Made by a program: the position numbers and the translations under genes. From Candidatus Zixiibacteriota bacterium (lineage in GTDB: Bacteria; Zixibacteria; MSB-5A5; UM-FILTER-46-8), in the NCBI GenBank assembly GCA_026983835.1, contig JALSTH010000065.1, positions 1 to 53,641 of the forward strand: DNA of 53,641 nucleotides, written 5' to 3'. Below the pieces are notes generated by a model. The model ran no database searches, was not told the origin of the DNA, and saw only the letters and a list, made by a program, of their open reading frames with translations. Within the stretch, counting starts at the first letter, position 1. Each line of letters opens with the position of its first letter. Shown piece by piece: positions 17,892 to 27,090 of this stretch.

Positions 17892-19193
17892 CTACCGTTC
17901 GGCATCGTAATATACAATTCTTCCCCTGGAGATTGTATATAGCGCTTTGCCCTTTAATTTATGACCGATAAATGGGGAATTCCTCGATTTGCTTTTGAAT
18001 TTATCAGCATCGACCACCCATTGGTAATCGGGATCTATAATCGTTATATCCGCAGGTGCACCGTTTCTAAAACCGTTATAAGGAAGATTAAGGATCTCCG
18101 CCGGTTTGACAGTCATTTTCTTCAGTAGGTCCTTGATGGAAATAATCCCCCCGTGAACCAATTCGGTCATCGCTACACCTAAAGAAGTCTCCAAACCTAT
18201 CATACCAAAAGGCGCAGCGATAAATTCCACATCCTTTTCCTCCGGAGAGTGGGGAGCATGATCGGAAGCGATGCAATCGATAGTGCCGTCCCTAATTCCC
18301 TCCCTAACAGCTTCAACATCGTCTTTAGTTCTTAGGGGAGGGTTTACTATCAGATTAGTATTGAATGTTTTAAGCAGGCTGTCGGTAAGGGTAAAATGAT
18401 GGGGTGTCGCCTCGGCGGTAATTTCCAATCCTTCTCTTTTGGCGTTCCTCACAAGTTCCACAGCTCCTCTTGTGGAGATATGGGCGATATGTAGAGATGT
18501 CCCCGTAAATCTCGAAAGAGCGATATCCCTTGCAACCATAACATCCTCAGCAATGTAAGGAATCCCCTTTATCCCCAAAACGGTGGAGTTGTATCCTTCA
18601 TTGACCTTACCGTTTTTGGAGAGGTTTTTATCCTCGGCGTGGGAAATTACCGGTATGTGGAACATTCCGGCATATTCCATTCCATTGCGCATAATCTCAG
18701 CATTCATAACACAATTTCCATCATCGCTTATACCAACTATGCCGGCATCGACCATATCGCCTATCTCGGAGAGCTGCTCCCCTTTTATGCCTTTGGTAAT
18801 AGCTCCGATGACAAAAACCCTGGCGGCAGCGTGAGTCGAACGGCTGCGTATAAAGCGGACGACTTCCTGAGAATCAATTGTGGGGTTTGTATTGGGCATA
18901 CAGCATATCGCCGTAAATCCACCGGCTACCGCCGCCTCGCAACCACTGGTGATCGTCTCTTCATCCTCCCGTCCCGGCTCGCGCAAATGGGTGTGAATAT
19001 CGATCAGCCCGGGAGAAACAATTAGTTCCCCGGCGTTTATGATCTTTGTGTTTTGGTTGAATCCTGTAAATTTGCTGATAAATGTTTTATCGAATTTTTC
19101 AATATGTTCACCGGTAATATAAATGGTACCGGGCCCATAATAATCATTATAACAATCAACTATATGGTTCCCAGTTATTATTAGGTCCGTCAT
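17892..19193 (-). CDS. pyrC: Dihydroorotase
   Basis: Closes carbamoyl-aspartate to dihydroorotate, the third step of pyrimidine synthesis. 433 residues, type I dihydroorotase (amidohydrolase fold). Metal-binding motifs are present: DIHTHLREPG near residues 61-70, the HAED and HIAH histidines, and the IASDHAPH motif near 305. Length is normal. The start ATG is at 19193, overlapping the pyrB stop by one base, so it is translated in the same operon. Confidence 0.95.
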   Translation of the reverse strand: MTDLIITGNHIVDCYNDYYGPGTIYITGEHIEKFDKTFISKFTGFNQNTKIINAGELIVSPGLIDIHTHLREPGREDEETITSGCEAAVAGGFTAICCMPNTNPTIDSQEVVRFIRSRSTHAAARVFVIGAITKGIKGEQLSEIGDMVDAGIVGISDDGNCVMNAEIMRNGMEYAGMFHIPVISHAEDKNLSKNGKVNEGYNSTVLGIKGIPYIAEDVMVARDIALSRFTGTSLHIAHISTRGAVELVRNAKREGLEITAEATPHHFTLTDSLLKTFNTNLIVNPPLRTKDDVEAVREGIRDGTIDCIASDHAPHSPEEKDVEFIAAPFGMIGLETSLGVAMTELVHGGIISIKDLLKKMTVKPAEILNLPYNGFRNGAPADITIIDPDYQWVVDADKFKSKSRNSPFIGHKLKGKALYTISRGRIVYYDAER

Positions 19194-20142
19194 TATACGA
19201 TTTCTCCATTATCCAAGGCTTCCGCATCCTTCTCCATCAAAAGATATAATACCGCCATCCGAACCGCTACGCCATTGGTTACTTGTTCTAATATAACCGA
19301 ATCGCAAGATTCGGCGACATCGACAGTTATTTCGATTCCCCGATTCATAGGTCCCGGGTGCATTATCGTAAATCCCGGATTCAAACGCTTTACTCTTTCT
19401 TTGTTGATACCATACAGCCTTGTATATTCGCGCAAAGTCGGAAAATAACCGGTATCCTGTCGTTCACGCTGAATACGAAGGATATTTACAACATCAACCC
19501 CTTCGAGGGCATCATCGAGATCCGTATATACTTCAACCCCCATTTTCTCCACTTCATAAGGAAGAAGTGTTGAAGGACCACATACTACAATCTCAGCTCC
19601 AAGTCTCTTTAACCCCCATATATTCGAACGCGCTACTCGACTATGTTTGATATCCCCGACGATTAAGACCCTGAGTCCTTTAATCCGCTTGTATCTCTCC
19701 CTTATAGTGAATATATCAAGCAATCCTTGAGTGGGGTGCTCGTGAGCGCCATCACCGGCATTTATCACCTTTGAGTCGCAACTTTGGGTAAGGAAGTAAG
19801 CGGCTCCGGGAGATGTATGTCTTATGATCACCATATCCGTACGCATCGCCTCGATGTTTTGAACCGTGTCTTTTAACGATTCTCCTTTCTGTACCGAAGA
19901 GGAACTGCTGGAGAAGCTTACGGTATCAGCTGAGAGCCTTTTTTCGGCAAGCTCGAAAGAGATTCTGGTGCGGGTCGAGGGTTCATAGAATAGATTGACA
20001 ACTGTTATTCCCCTTAAGGTTGGAACCTTCTTTATGTCCCTATCGATAACTTCGCGGAAAGAACGCGCGGTATCGAGAATAAGAGTTAAATCTTCCTCCG
20101 ATAAGCTTTCAAGATCGAGGAGATGCTCCATCCCGATAGCCA

Positions 20143-20143
<1 letters not shown>
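19193..20143 (-). CDS. pyrB: Aspartate carbamoyltransferase catalytic subunit
   Basis: Joins carbamoyl phosphate and aspartate. 316 residues with the carbamoyl-phosphate motif FYEPSTRTRISFE, the HPTQGLLD motif and the C-terminal HPGPMNRGIEI block. No regulatory-chain gene (pyrI) is adjacent, which fits the PyrR-regulated type. Overlaps pyrR and pyrC by one base each. Confidence 0.95.
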
Positions 20144-20804
<661 letters not shown>

Positions 20805-20833
20805 AAAAGGTTCTAACATATTTATCAAATACC

Positions 20834-20862
20834 AATAAATTTGATAGAAAATGCGATGTCAA
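20834..20862 (-). promoter_or_regulatory. Promoter of the pyr operon
   Basis: Minus strand TTGACA (20862-20857), 17-base spacer, TTTATT (20839-20834). It puts the transcript start some 20-25 bases before the PyrR-loop hairpin. Confidence 0.5.
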
Positions 20863-20930
20863 GTAAATTTATATATTTGCCGATATATAAATTATGTTAC
20901 TCAGTAATCGACTTTTTCCCAAAAAAATAT

Positions 20931-20960
20931 ATTGACAATAATTATTATCTGTGATAAGGA
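20931..20960 (+). promoter_or_regulatory. Possible promoter of the radical SAM gene
   Basis: TTGACA at 20932-20937 followed after 17 bases by TAAGGA/TAAGGAT. The -35 is perfect; the -10 is poor and overlaps a possible ribosome site for the small ORF at 20965, so the two readings partly compete. Confidence 0.3.
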
Positions 20961-20964
20961 TTAA

Positions 20965-21123
20965 ATGGGTAGTTTAATAGACCTCTCGGCACTGAAAAAA
21001 ATGGGCTGTTCGCCGGATGCGGAGTCTCTCTGCGTTTTAGGAATCCATAATCTAAAGCGTGCGGATGCCGCATCGAAGAATTTTTTAATTTATCTGAGGA
21101 GGATAATATGTCGGGTAAAGTAG
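20965..21123 (+). CDS. Possible 52-residue upstream ORF
   Basis: ATG at 20965 with an AAGGA ribosome site 5 bases before it opens 52 codons, ending 16 bases inside the radical SAM gene. The product (starting MGSLIDLSALKKMGC, ending with a basic LRRIICRVK) is a soluble-looking small protein of no recognised family. Translation would be coupled to the next gene. The same stretch can also form alternative RNA stems, so it may be a regulatory leader instead. Confidence 0.35.
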   Translation: MGSLIDLSALKKMGCSPDAESLCVLGIHNLKRADAASKNFLIYLRRIICRVK

Positions 21124-22658
21124 TGTTTTATAGACCCAACACGATCGATAAGCCTGCGATGACATATTATGCCCCGTTAGGCCTTATGGCGTTGGGTGCA
21201 TATTTAAGGGAATACGGTTATGAGCCGATCATAGTCGATTACCAGTCGAACAAAGACCCAATTAAAAGGCTTATCGACGAGTCGAGGGATGCGGTATTCA
21301 TAGGGATTACATCTATGACAGGGCATCAAATTATCGAGGGACTGAAGGCAGCAAAGGCCATTCGGGATGCGGGTATAAAAAAACCCTTGGTTTGGGGAGG
21401 GTGGCATCCTTCATTGTTCCCGAAACAGACGGCTCGGCATCCTTTGGTCGATGTAGTAGTAAAGGGTTTTGGCGAACAGACAAGCATAGAGCTTTTGGAA
21501 GCATTCAAGAATGATGGAGATTTAAGCGGGATTAAAGGAATAGCCTTTAAAACTCCGAGCGGAAATGTGGTGGAGAATCCCGATCGACCTTTGCCTGAGG
21601 ATTTTGATAGATTTCCGATGCTGGGATATGATCTGATAGATGTCAATGATTATAATCATCTGCCGATTAATTATAGCCTTTATGATCCATACGAAATGCC
21701 TATGGAGCGGATGCTCGAGGGATTGAACCCTCCCTATAAAATAATAAGCTATTTTACAAGTTATGGCTGTGTTCATAATTGTGGGTTCTGTAGCGTTTCG
21801 GGACTTTTCCACGGGAAGTGGTTTGGATATTCGGCAGATAGAGTTGTGGAGGATATAACTAATTTAAATCATCGTTATGGGATAAATCTCATCTCGTTGG
21901 AAGATTCGAATTTCTTCGTCAATTTGGGGAGGGTGCGCAGAATCGCCGAGGGTCTGATTAAAAGTGGGATTAAGATTAGATGGTTGGCTAATTTACAGGC
22001 GGCAACCGGATTGCGTATAAGCGACGATTTATGGCAGTTGCTGAAGAAAGCCGGGTTATTTGGGGTGTATGTGGGGACGGAATCCGGCTCCCAGAAAGTT
22101 CTGGATATTATCGGTAAGGGATATGATGTAAAATATAACGAACTCCTCGCCGATAAACTTGAACGGAACAAAATCTACGGAACTTTCAGCTATATTATCG
22201 GTATTCCCGGCGAAAGAAAAACAGATAAATATGAAACCATAAAACAGATAAAACGAATCGCTGAAAAAACCAAGCATATCAAGTGCGTATTCTCCCTATA
22301 TACTCCATATCCCGCTACTCCTCTGTATCCCTTGGCGAAATATGACGGTTTTACCGAACCGAGCGATTTTGAAGGATGGGCTAAATTTGAAACCCAAACG
22401 CAGAACACGGGAAGGGTATCGATTAAGGAATACCATCGGATTTTAATTTTATCTTCGATATTCTTTTTGCGTTATGGATCCGGACTGTTATCCATACCAA
22501 AGCTGTTTTTCTATGGCTTTCTCAAAATGATGGGGTCTTTAAGATTGAAACTAAAAACAACCTTTATGCCGTTTGAGCTAATTGTCCTGAAATCGCTTTA
22601 TTACGGATTGCTGAATAGACTGGCATTCTTCGTTAAAGGTAGAACTCCTCTTCTATAA
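21108..22658 (+). CDS. Radical SAM protein with N-terminal B12-binding domain
   Basis: 516 residues. Residues 1-140 resemble the cobalamin-binding (BchE/HpnP-like) fold, with the APLGLMALGAYLREYGY start and VWGGWHPSLFP..T. The radical SAM core has CVHNCGFC (C-x3-C-x2-C) for the 4Fe-4S cluster at about residues 222-229, then the usual TESGSQKVLDIIGKG and GIPGE motifs. The canonical DxHxxG B12 lower-ligand motif is not evident, so base-off B12 binding is uncertain. This class includes methylases and ring-forming enzymes; the substrate cannot be told. Strong ribosome site (GAGGAGG). It stands alone between the divergent pyr operon and a convergent peptidase gene. Confidence 0.85.
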   Translation: MSGKVVFYRPNTIDKPAMTYYAPLGLMALGAYLREYGYEPIIVDYQSNKDPIKRLIDESRDAVFIGITSMTGHQIIEGLKAAKAIRDAGIKKPLVWGGWHPSLFPKQTARHPLVDVVVKGFGEQTSIELLEAFKNDGDLSGIKGIAFKTPSGNVVENPDRPLPEDFDRFPMLGYDLIDVNDYNHLPINYSLYDPYEMPMERMLEGLNPPYKIISYFTSYGCVHNCGFCSVSGLFHGKWFGYSADRVVEDITNLNHRYGINLISLEDSNFFVNLGRVRRIAEGLIKSGIKIRWLANLQAATGLRISDDLWQLLKKAGLFGVYVGTESGSQKVLDIIGKGYDVKYNELLADKLERNKIYGTFSYIIGIPGERKTDKYETIKQIKRIAEKTKHIKCVFSLYTPYPATPLYPLAKYDGFTEPSDFEGWAKFETQTQNTGRVSIKEYHRILILSSIFFLRYGSGLLSIPKLFFYGFLKMMGSLRLKLKTTFMPFELIVLKSLYYGLLNRLAFFVKGRTPLL

Positions 22659-22686
22659 TATCTTTTAGTCATCGTATGGAAATTAA

Positions 22687-22715
22687 AAAGCGGCTGAGAT
22701 ATTCTCGGCCGCTTT
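22687..22715. terminator. Bidirectional terminator, radical SAM gene / M14 gene
   Basis: AAAGCGGC-t-GAG and CTC-g-GCCGCTTT pair around ATATT, with A's before and T's in the closing arm. It sits between two converging stops. Confidence 0.85.
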
Positions 22716-22742
22716 ACTTATCGAGTTATTATGGGTGTCGTT

Positions 22743-25370
22743 TTATTTGAGCAGATTCATCTTCTTGGTAAGAGTATAATTCTCCGTTTGGAGTCTGTAG
22801 AAATAAATACCGCTGGAGAGATAACCCGCATCCCAATTGACGGTGTGTTCGCCGGCGTTCCTGTAACCATTAACCAAAGTCTCCACCAATCTTCCCTGCA
22901 AGTTATAAATCTTCAGGCTTACTTTACCCGGTTGAGCGAGATTATATTGAATGGTGGTTCGGGCATTGAACGGATTTGGATAATTGCCGACTAATGCCGT
23001 TTCCGTTGGGATTGTGCCGTTTAATTCGGGCTCGGTACCGGGCCAACCGTGCAGCGTCCAAGCATCGGCGCCATAATCTCCCGCGGAGGAAACTACGGTG
23101 AAATTGAAATAGGACGAATCATAGATATCGTTGGGATAATTGCCTATATAACCAATGTAAGTGTATGTCCCCAAAGGAGCGAAAGTCGGTATGTCTTGAG
23201 TTAAGTTATTATAGTTAACCGTTTGGTTCGGCGGGAAATATACATCATAGTAAATGTCCAATGGGCCATAATGCGAACCGCTGGGAAGTTGTAAGCCTAT
23301 CCAACAATCGACCGACTGCCCATTATTCTCGTTGTTTGTTACACTGGCGTCGAAATGGAAACTGCCACCTTGAGGAACATTGATAGGCGGATCGATAGGG
23401 GTGAAAACAACTTCCATATCCGGGGCATTTCCGGTTACCGTAATATCTTCCGCAGGGCTGAAACTTCCCCATCCGACATCATTGTGTCCCTTGACTCGAT
23501 AATAATAAGTCCCCGGTGTTCTACCGGTCACATCGTAGCTGTGGCTGGTGATATTATCGCTGAGAGTGGTTATGTTATCAAAGGTCTGAACAGGATAGAT
23601 ATCGTCAACCCAGAAGCCGGGATCGGTTACGGAGCCGTCGGTTTCATATCTAAACCTAACATATACCGATTGTCCTATATAGGAATTCAAGCTGTATGAT
23701 TTTGAAATCCAGCCGGAGCTTCCGTTGAAAGAATCCAAAATATCGTAGGTTTGACCATCGGTTGACACTTCCACATATCCATAATCGTAATTCGTTTCGG
23801 TATTATATTTTATGTGAAAAGTCAAATTCATCGGACCGGTAACATCTATCGGCATAGCAGAGGTCATCGTAGCATGATAGCTATCGCCCTGTCCGGAATA
23901 GAAGCTGTATGAACCACTATAATGTTGGGAAGATGTTCTCGTGAAGTTATCCATTACCCAATTGTCGGTACCATTCTCAGCCCCATCGGTGCTTAGTTGG
24001 GGTCCGGTCATTTCCTGCAGTTCGAACCTGTCGGGGAGTGTATCGCCGGCAACTACCTGCCAACTAACAGTGTAATTACCGTCATCATCTGTTCCCATTT
24101 CGTCAATAACGGGAGGATAAGGAGGTATTATGCCCCATATATTTTCCGATAACAGAGCAAAGAAAACATTCACGGGGCGATTTTCCGCGACGAGTCCCGG
24201 AATGTTGGCCGGATTAGGCCAAAAGCCATCATACCAAGAGCCGACCTCGGGGGTGAAACCGAAAATCCTGTTCTTCGTTTCCACATCTCCGTATGACCAA
24301 TCGAGGGCATCCCCGTTGACATTATAAAGCAACTGCCAAGCCGTTCCGGGTATATAGCCATTGAAAGTCACCGCCGAATCGGCAATAGCCGAAAACAGGG
24401 GCTGGTCGGGGGTGAATATGTCCGCATATCCCCAAGGATAGAGAAAATAATCGCTGTAGCTGTGATAATGCAAAGCCAATTGGAAATTGTGCTGTTGGCA
24501 TAACTGCATAACGGCTTGGTTTATCGGTTCCGAGCCGGCGTATGGGCCACGATAGGTTTCATCCCATGGATCGGGAGAAGATCCATTATCATCATAACCC
24601 CAGTTGTATGTATAGTTTCTATTGGGATCAACCCCATAACTACCATTGCCATTATTCCTGCGGTTTTTACGCCACATACCGCCGCCGTTTGGATCCGTCT
24701 GTTGGTTATAAAGGTAACCATCGGGATTTACAATCGGTATAAACCAGCACTGACGCCCATCCACAATCTCGGTGGCATAAGGATCGGAGCCGTAATTGGT
24801 AAGAAGCCAATCCGCGAAATCAAGGCAGATGGTCATCCCGATAGGTTCGCGAGCGTGCGTTAAACCGGTATAAAGAACTTCCGGTTCATCTTCCTCGACA
24901 TTAGCGTTATCGGAGACTTTCAACGCCCAAACAATATTCCCATTATGTGTGGTCCCGATATTTTCCAATTTAGTCAATGAGGGGTATTGATTATGGAGTG
25001 AATCGAGCTTGGCTACGGCTTCGGAATAAGTGCGGAATCCTCCCATTGTAAGTCCCATACTTCTTTGCGCATAATACTTCTCCAAGTCGGGAATTTCAAC
25101 GATATAACTATAACCCAATTCATCTAAAATTCCCAACTCATCGCCGCTTACCGGTAATTGAAGATAACCGTTTTGATAATCGTAATGCGCTCCCTCCATA
25201 TCGATACCCGCCGAAGCGATGGCTTTTACAGCTGCTTTGTTGGGGACATCGATCCGCACCATTTGATAGAATTCCGAACCGGTGGCGAAAACATTGCTGC
25301 CAACGAAGAGGATTATAAGAGCAAATCCAATTACCCCCCCTATTAACCGAGGTAATAACTTTTTGTGCAT
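22743..25370 (-). CDS. Secreted M14 zinc carboxypeptidase with sorting domain
   Basis: 875 residues. Signal peptide (1-29, hydrophobic IGGVIGFALIILFVG). M14 catalytic domain about 110-410: zinc ligands His172 and Glu175 (THAREP), substrate-binding N-R at 250-251 (DPNRNY), zinc His303 (HYHSYSDYFLYPWG) and catalytic Glu375 (TPEVGSW), so it looks active. A fibronectin III domain (about 420-648) appears to be split by a jelly-roll segment (about 456-598: ENGTDNW to GFWVDDIYP). The pre-sorting module (about 651-755) and sorting domain (NYPNPFNARTTI to MNLLK) follow. Substrates would be C-terminal residues of peptides made by the secreted endopeptidases. Ribosome site AAAGGAG is strong. Confidence 0.9.
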   Translation of the reverse strand: MHKKLLPRLIGGVIGFALIILFVGSNVFATGSEFYQMVRIDVPNKAAVKAIASAGIDMEGAHYDYQNGYLQLPVSGDELGILDELGYSYIVEIPDLEKYYAQRSMGLTMGGFRTYSEAVAKLDSLHNQYPSLTKLENIGTTHNGNIVWALKVSDNANVEEDEPEVLYTGLTHAREPIGMTICLDFADWLLTNYGSDPYATEIVDGRQCWFIPIVNPDGYLYNQQTDPNGGGMWRKNRRNNGNGSYGVDPNRNYTYNWGYDDNGSSPDPWDETYRGPYAGSEPINQAVMQLCQQHNFQLALHYHSYSDYFLYPWGYADIFTPDQPLFSAIADSAVTFNGYIPGTAWQLLYNVNGDALDWSYGDVETKNRIFGFTPEVGSWYDGFWPNPANIPGLVAENRPVNVFFALLSENIWGIIPPYPPVIDEMGTDDDGNYTVSWQVVAGDTLPDRFELQEMTGPQLSTDGAENGTDNWVMDNFTRTSSQHYSGSYSFYSGQGDSYHATMTSAMPIDVTGPMNLTFHIKYNTETNYDYGYVEVSTDGQTYDILDSFNGSSGWISKSYSLNSYIGQSVYVRFRYETDGSVTDPGFWVDDIYPVQTFDNITTLSDNITSHSYDVTGRTPGTYYYRVKGHNDVGWGSFSPAEDITVTGNAPDMEVVFTPIDPPINVPQGGSFHFDASVTNNENNGQSVDCWIGLQLPSGSHYGPLDIYYDVYFPPNQTVNYNNLTQDIPTFAPLGTYTYIGYIGNYPNDIYDSSYFNFTVVSSAGDYGADAWTLHGWPGTEPELNGTIPTETALVGNYPNPFNARTTIQYNLAQPGKVSLKIYNLQGRLVETLVNGYRNAGEHTVNWDAGYLSSGIYFYRLQTENYTLTKKMNLLK

Positions 25371-25440
25371 AAAGTATTACTCCTTTTTAGAGCTTTAATT
25401 ATTTTAGTTTGGTTTTATTACCATTTAAGAGGAACACACT

Positions 25441-25469
25441 ATAATATAATAATATTCCCCGTTTTTCAA
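25441..25469 (-). promoter_or_regulatory. Promoter of the M14 carboxypeptidase gene
   Basis: Minus strand TTGAAA (25469-25464), 17-base spacer, TATTAT (25446-25441). The -35 lies in the first copy of the 28-base tandem repeat. Confidence 0.5.
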
Positions 25470-25519
25470 AGAATTATTTACAATTATTTTGTTTCAAAGA
25501 ATTATTTACAATTATTTTG
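25464..25519. repeat. Exact tandem duplication, 2 x 28 bases
   Basis: TTTCAAAGAATTATTTACAA plus TTATTTTG occurs at 25464-25491 and again, unchanged, at 25492-25519. Each copy carries a TTGAAA -35-like element on the minus strand. Confidence 0.9.
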
Positions 25520-25644
25520 TCAAAAATTATTATTTTTCCTATAAGCCTATAATTATCATTACGGCTTAATCCGTAATCGATAATGCCACAGTTATTAAAG
25601 GAAATGTTATTTTACCCGATTATGACAATTGTGTAAAATCATTG

Positions 25645-25672
25645 TTGCCAAATTCGGAAAATCTATTATAAT
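25645..25672 (+). promoter_or_regulatory. Promoter of the saccharopine pathway genes
   Basis: TTGCCA (25645-25650), 16 bases, and a perfect TATAAT (25667-25672), about 50 bases before the start codon. Confidence 0.55.
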
Positions 25673-25722
25673 ACAGCCCAATATTTAATTTAGGTAGCAG
25701 TGATTTTAATTAAACCAGTGAG

Positions 25723-27042
25723 GTGAAGGTGAACAACCCCGTAGGAATAAGAAGAGAAGATAAAAATAGATTTGAGGCACGGGTTCCCATAACTCCAAGA
25801 GACCTAAAAGATTTGATTGAAAAAACAGGTGCTCGTTTTATTGTTCAGCCCTCGGAGATAAGGGTATTTTCGGATGAGGAGTATAAAAAAGCGGGAGCGG
25901 AGATAAGCGAAGACATATCCTCCTGCCGATTGATTTTCGCCGTTAAGGAGATACCAATAGATTATTTCTATAAAAATCATACATATATGTTTTTCTCTCA
26001 CACAATAAAAGGGCAACCATATAATATGCCAATGCTCAAGAAGATGATGGAGCTGAAATGCAACCTTATCGATTATGAAAAGGTTACCGATGATCAAAAC
26101 CGCCGTTTGATATTTTTCGGAAAATATGCTGGGTTAGCCGGTATGATAGACAGTTTGTGGGCATTGGGCAAAAAATTTCAAGCGGAAGGTATTGAAACCC
26201 CCTTCGAGGGGATAGAGCATGCATATAGATATTCCAAGCTTAAGGATGCCGAAAACGCTATCTCAAGGGTGGGAGAAATCATAAAGGAGAATGGAATTCC
26301 ATTACAGCTTAGGCCCCTGATAACCGGTTTCGCCGGTTATGGAAATGTCTCCCGAGGCGCACAGGAGATTTACGACCTCCTTCCTACTGAGGAGATATCG
26401 CCTGACAATATCGAGAAGTTGTTTGAAGAACCGGAAAATCATAAGTATAAACTTTACAAGGTCGTATTCAAGGAAGAAGATATGGTGGAGCCGATAAATC
26501 CCGCCGATAATTTTGAGCTTCGGGATTATTACGACCACCCGGAGAAATATCGCTCAAAATTCAGTAAATATCTCCCTTATTTAACTATGCTGATAAATTG
26601 TATTTATTGGGATACGATGTATCCCCGACTGTTAACCAAAGAGTTTGCAAAAAAGCTTTATATCGAAGAGCAAAATCCCCGCTTGAGGGTTATTGGCGAT
26701 ATCAGTTGTGATATAGAGGGAGCTATCGAGTTGACGGTTAAATCGACAGAACCGGATGCTCCAGTCTATTTATACGATATCGAACGGGAAATAGCCGTGG
26801 ATGGTTTTGTGGGGAATGGGCCCATAATAATGGCGGTGGATAATCTTCCCTGTGAGCTTCCGAAGGAGGCAAGCGAGGAGTTCAGTCGGGCGTTAAAGCC
26901 ATTTATACCTGCAATAATCAATGCCGATTTTTCAAAGCCGTTTGAAGAGATAGACATACCGGACGAAATTAAAAGAGCAATGATATTGCACAAAGGAGAA
27001 TTAACCCCGAATTTTAAATTTATGGAGAAATTTGTCCAGTAG
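25723..27042 (+). CDS. Lysine-ketoglutarate reductase (saccharopine-forming)
   Basis: 439 residues. It resembles the N-terminal half of eukaryotic bifunctional aminoadipate semialdehyde synthase: it opens GIRREDKNRFEARVPITP, has the FFSHTIKGQPYNMPML and NLIDYEKVTD blocks, and an alanine-dehydrogenase/transhydrogenase-like fold. It would condense lysine with 2-oxoglutarate and reduce the product to saccharopine. The start is probably GTG (25723 or 25729) behind a GAGGTGA ribosome site. The next gene, 48 bases on, supplies the second half of the pathway, so the pair acts in lysine breakdown. A biosynthetic role would need the reverse direction and is less likely for this enzyme type. Confidence 0.82.
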   Translation: MKVNNPVGIRREDKNRFEARVPITPRDLKDLIEKTGARFIVQPSEIRVFSDEEYKKAGAEISEDISSCRLIFAVKEIPIDYFYKNHTYMFFSHTIKGQPYNMPMLKKMMELKCNLIDYEKVTDDQNRRLIFFGKYAGLAGMIDSLWALGKKFQAEGIETPFEGIEHAYRYSKLKDAENAISRVGEIIKENGIPLQLRPLITGFAGYGNVSRGAQEIYDLLPTEEISPDNIEKLFEEPENHKYKLYKVVFKEEDMVEPINPADNFELRDYYDHPEKYRSKFSKYLPYLTMLINCIYWDTMYPRLLTKEFAKKLYIEEQNPRLRVIGDISCDIEGAIELTVKSTEPDAPVYLYDIEREIAVDGFVGNGPIIMAVDNLPCELPKEASEEFSRALKPFIPAIINADFSKPFEEIDIPDEIKRAMILHKGELTPNFKFMEKFVQ

Positions 27043-27090
27043 ATTAGAAATAGAAATAATAATCACTTGTTAAACCATAAGGAATAATAA

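Larger units (their letters stand above)
25371..25722. other. Divergent intergenic region, M14 gene / lysine catabolism
   Basis: 352 AT-rich bases holding two promoters and an exact tandem repeat, all listed separately. No coding frame seen. Confidence 0.6.
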
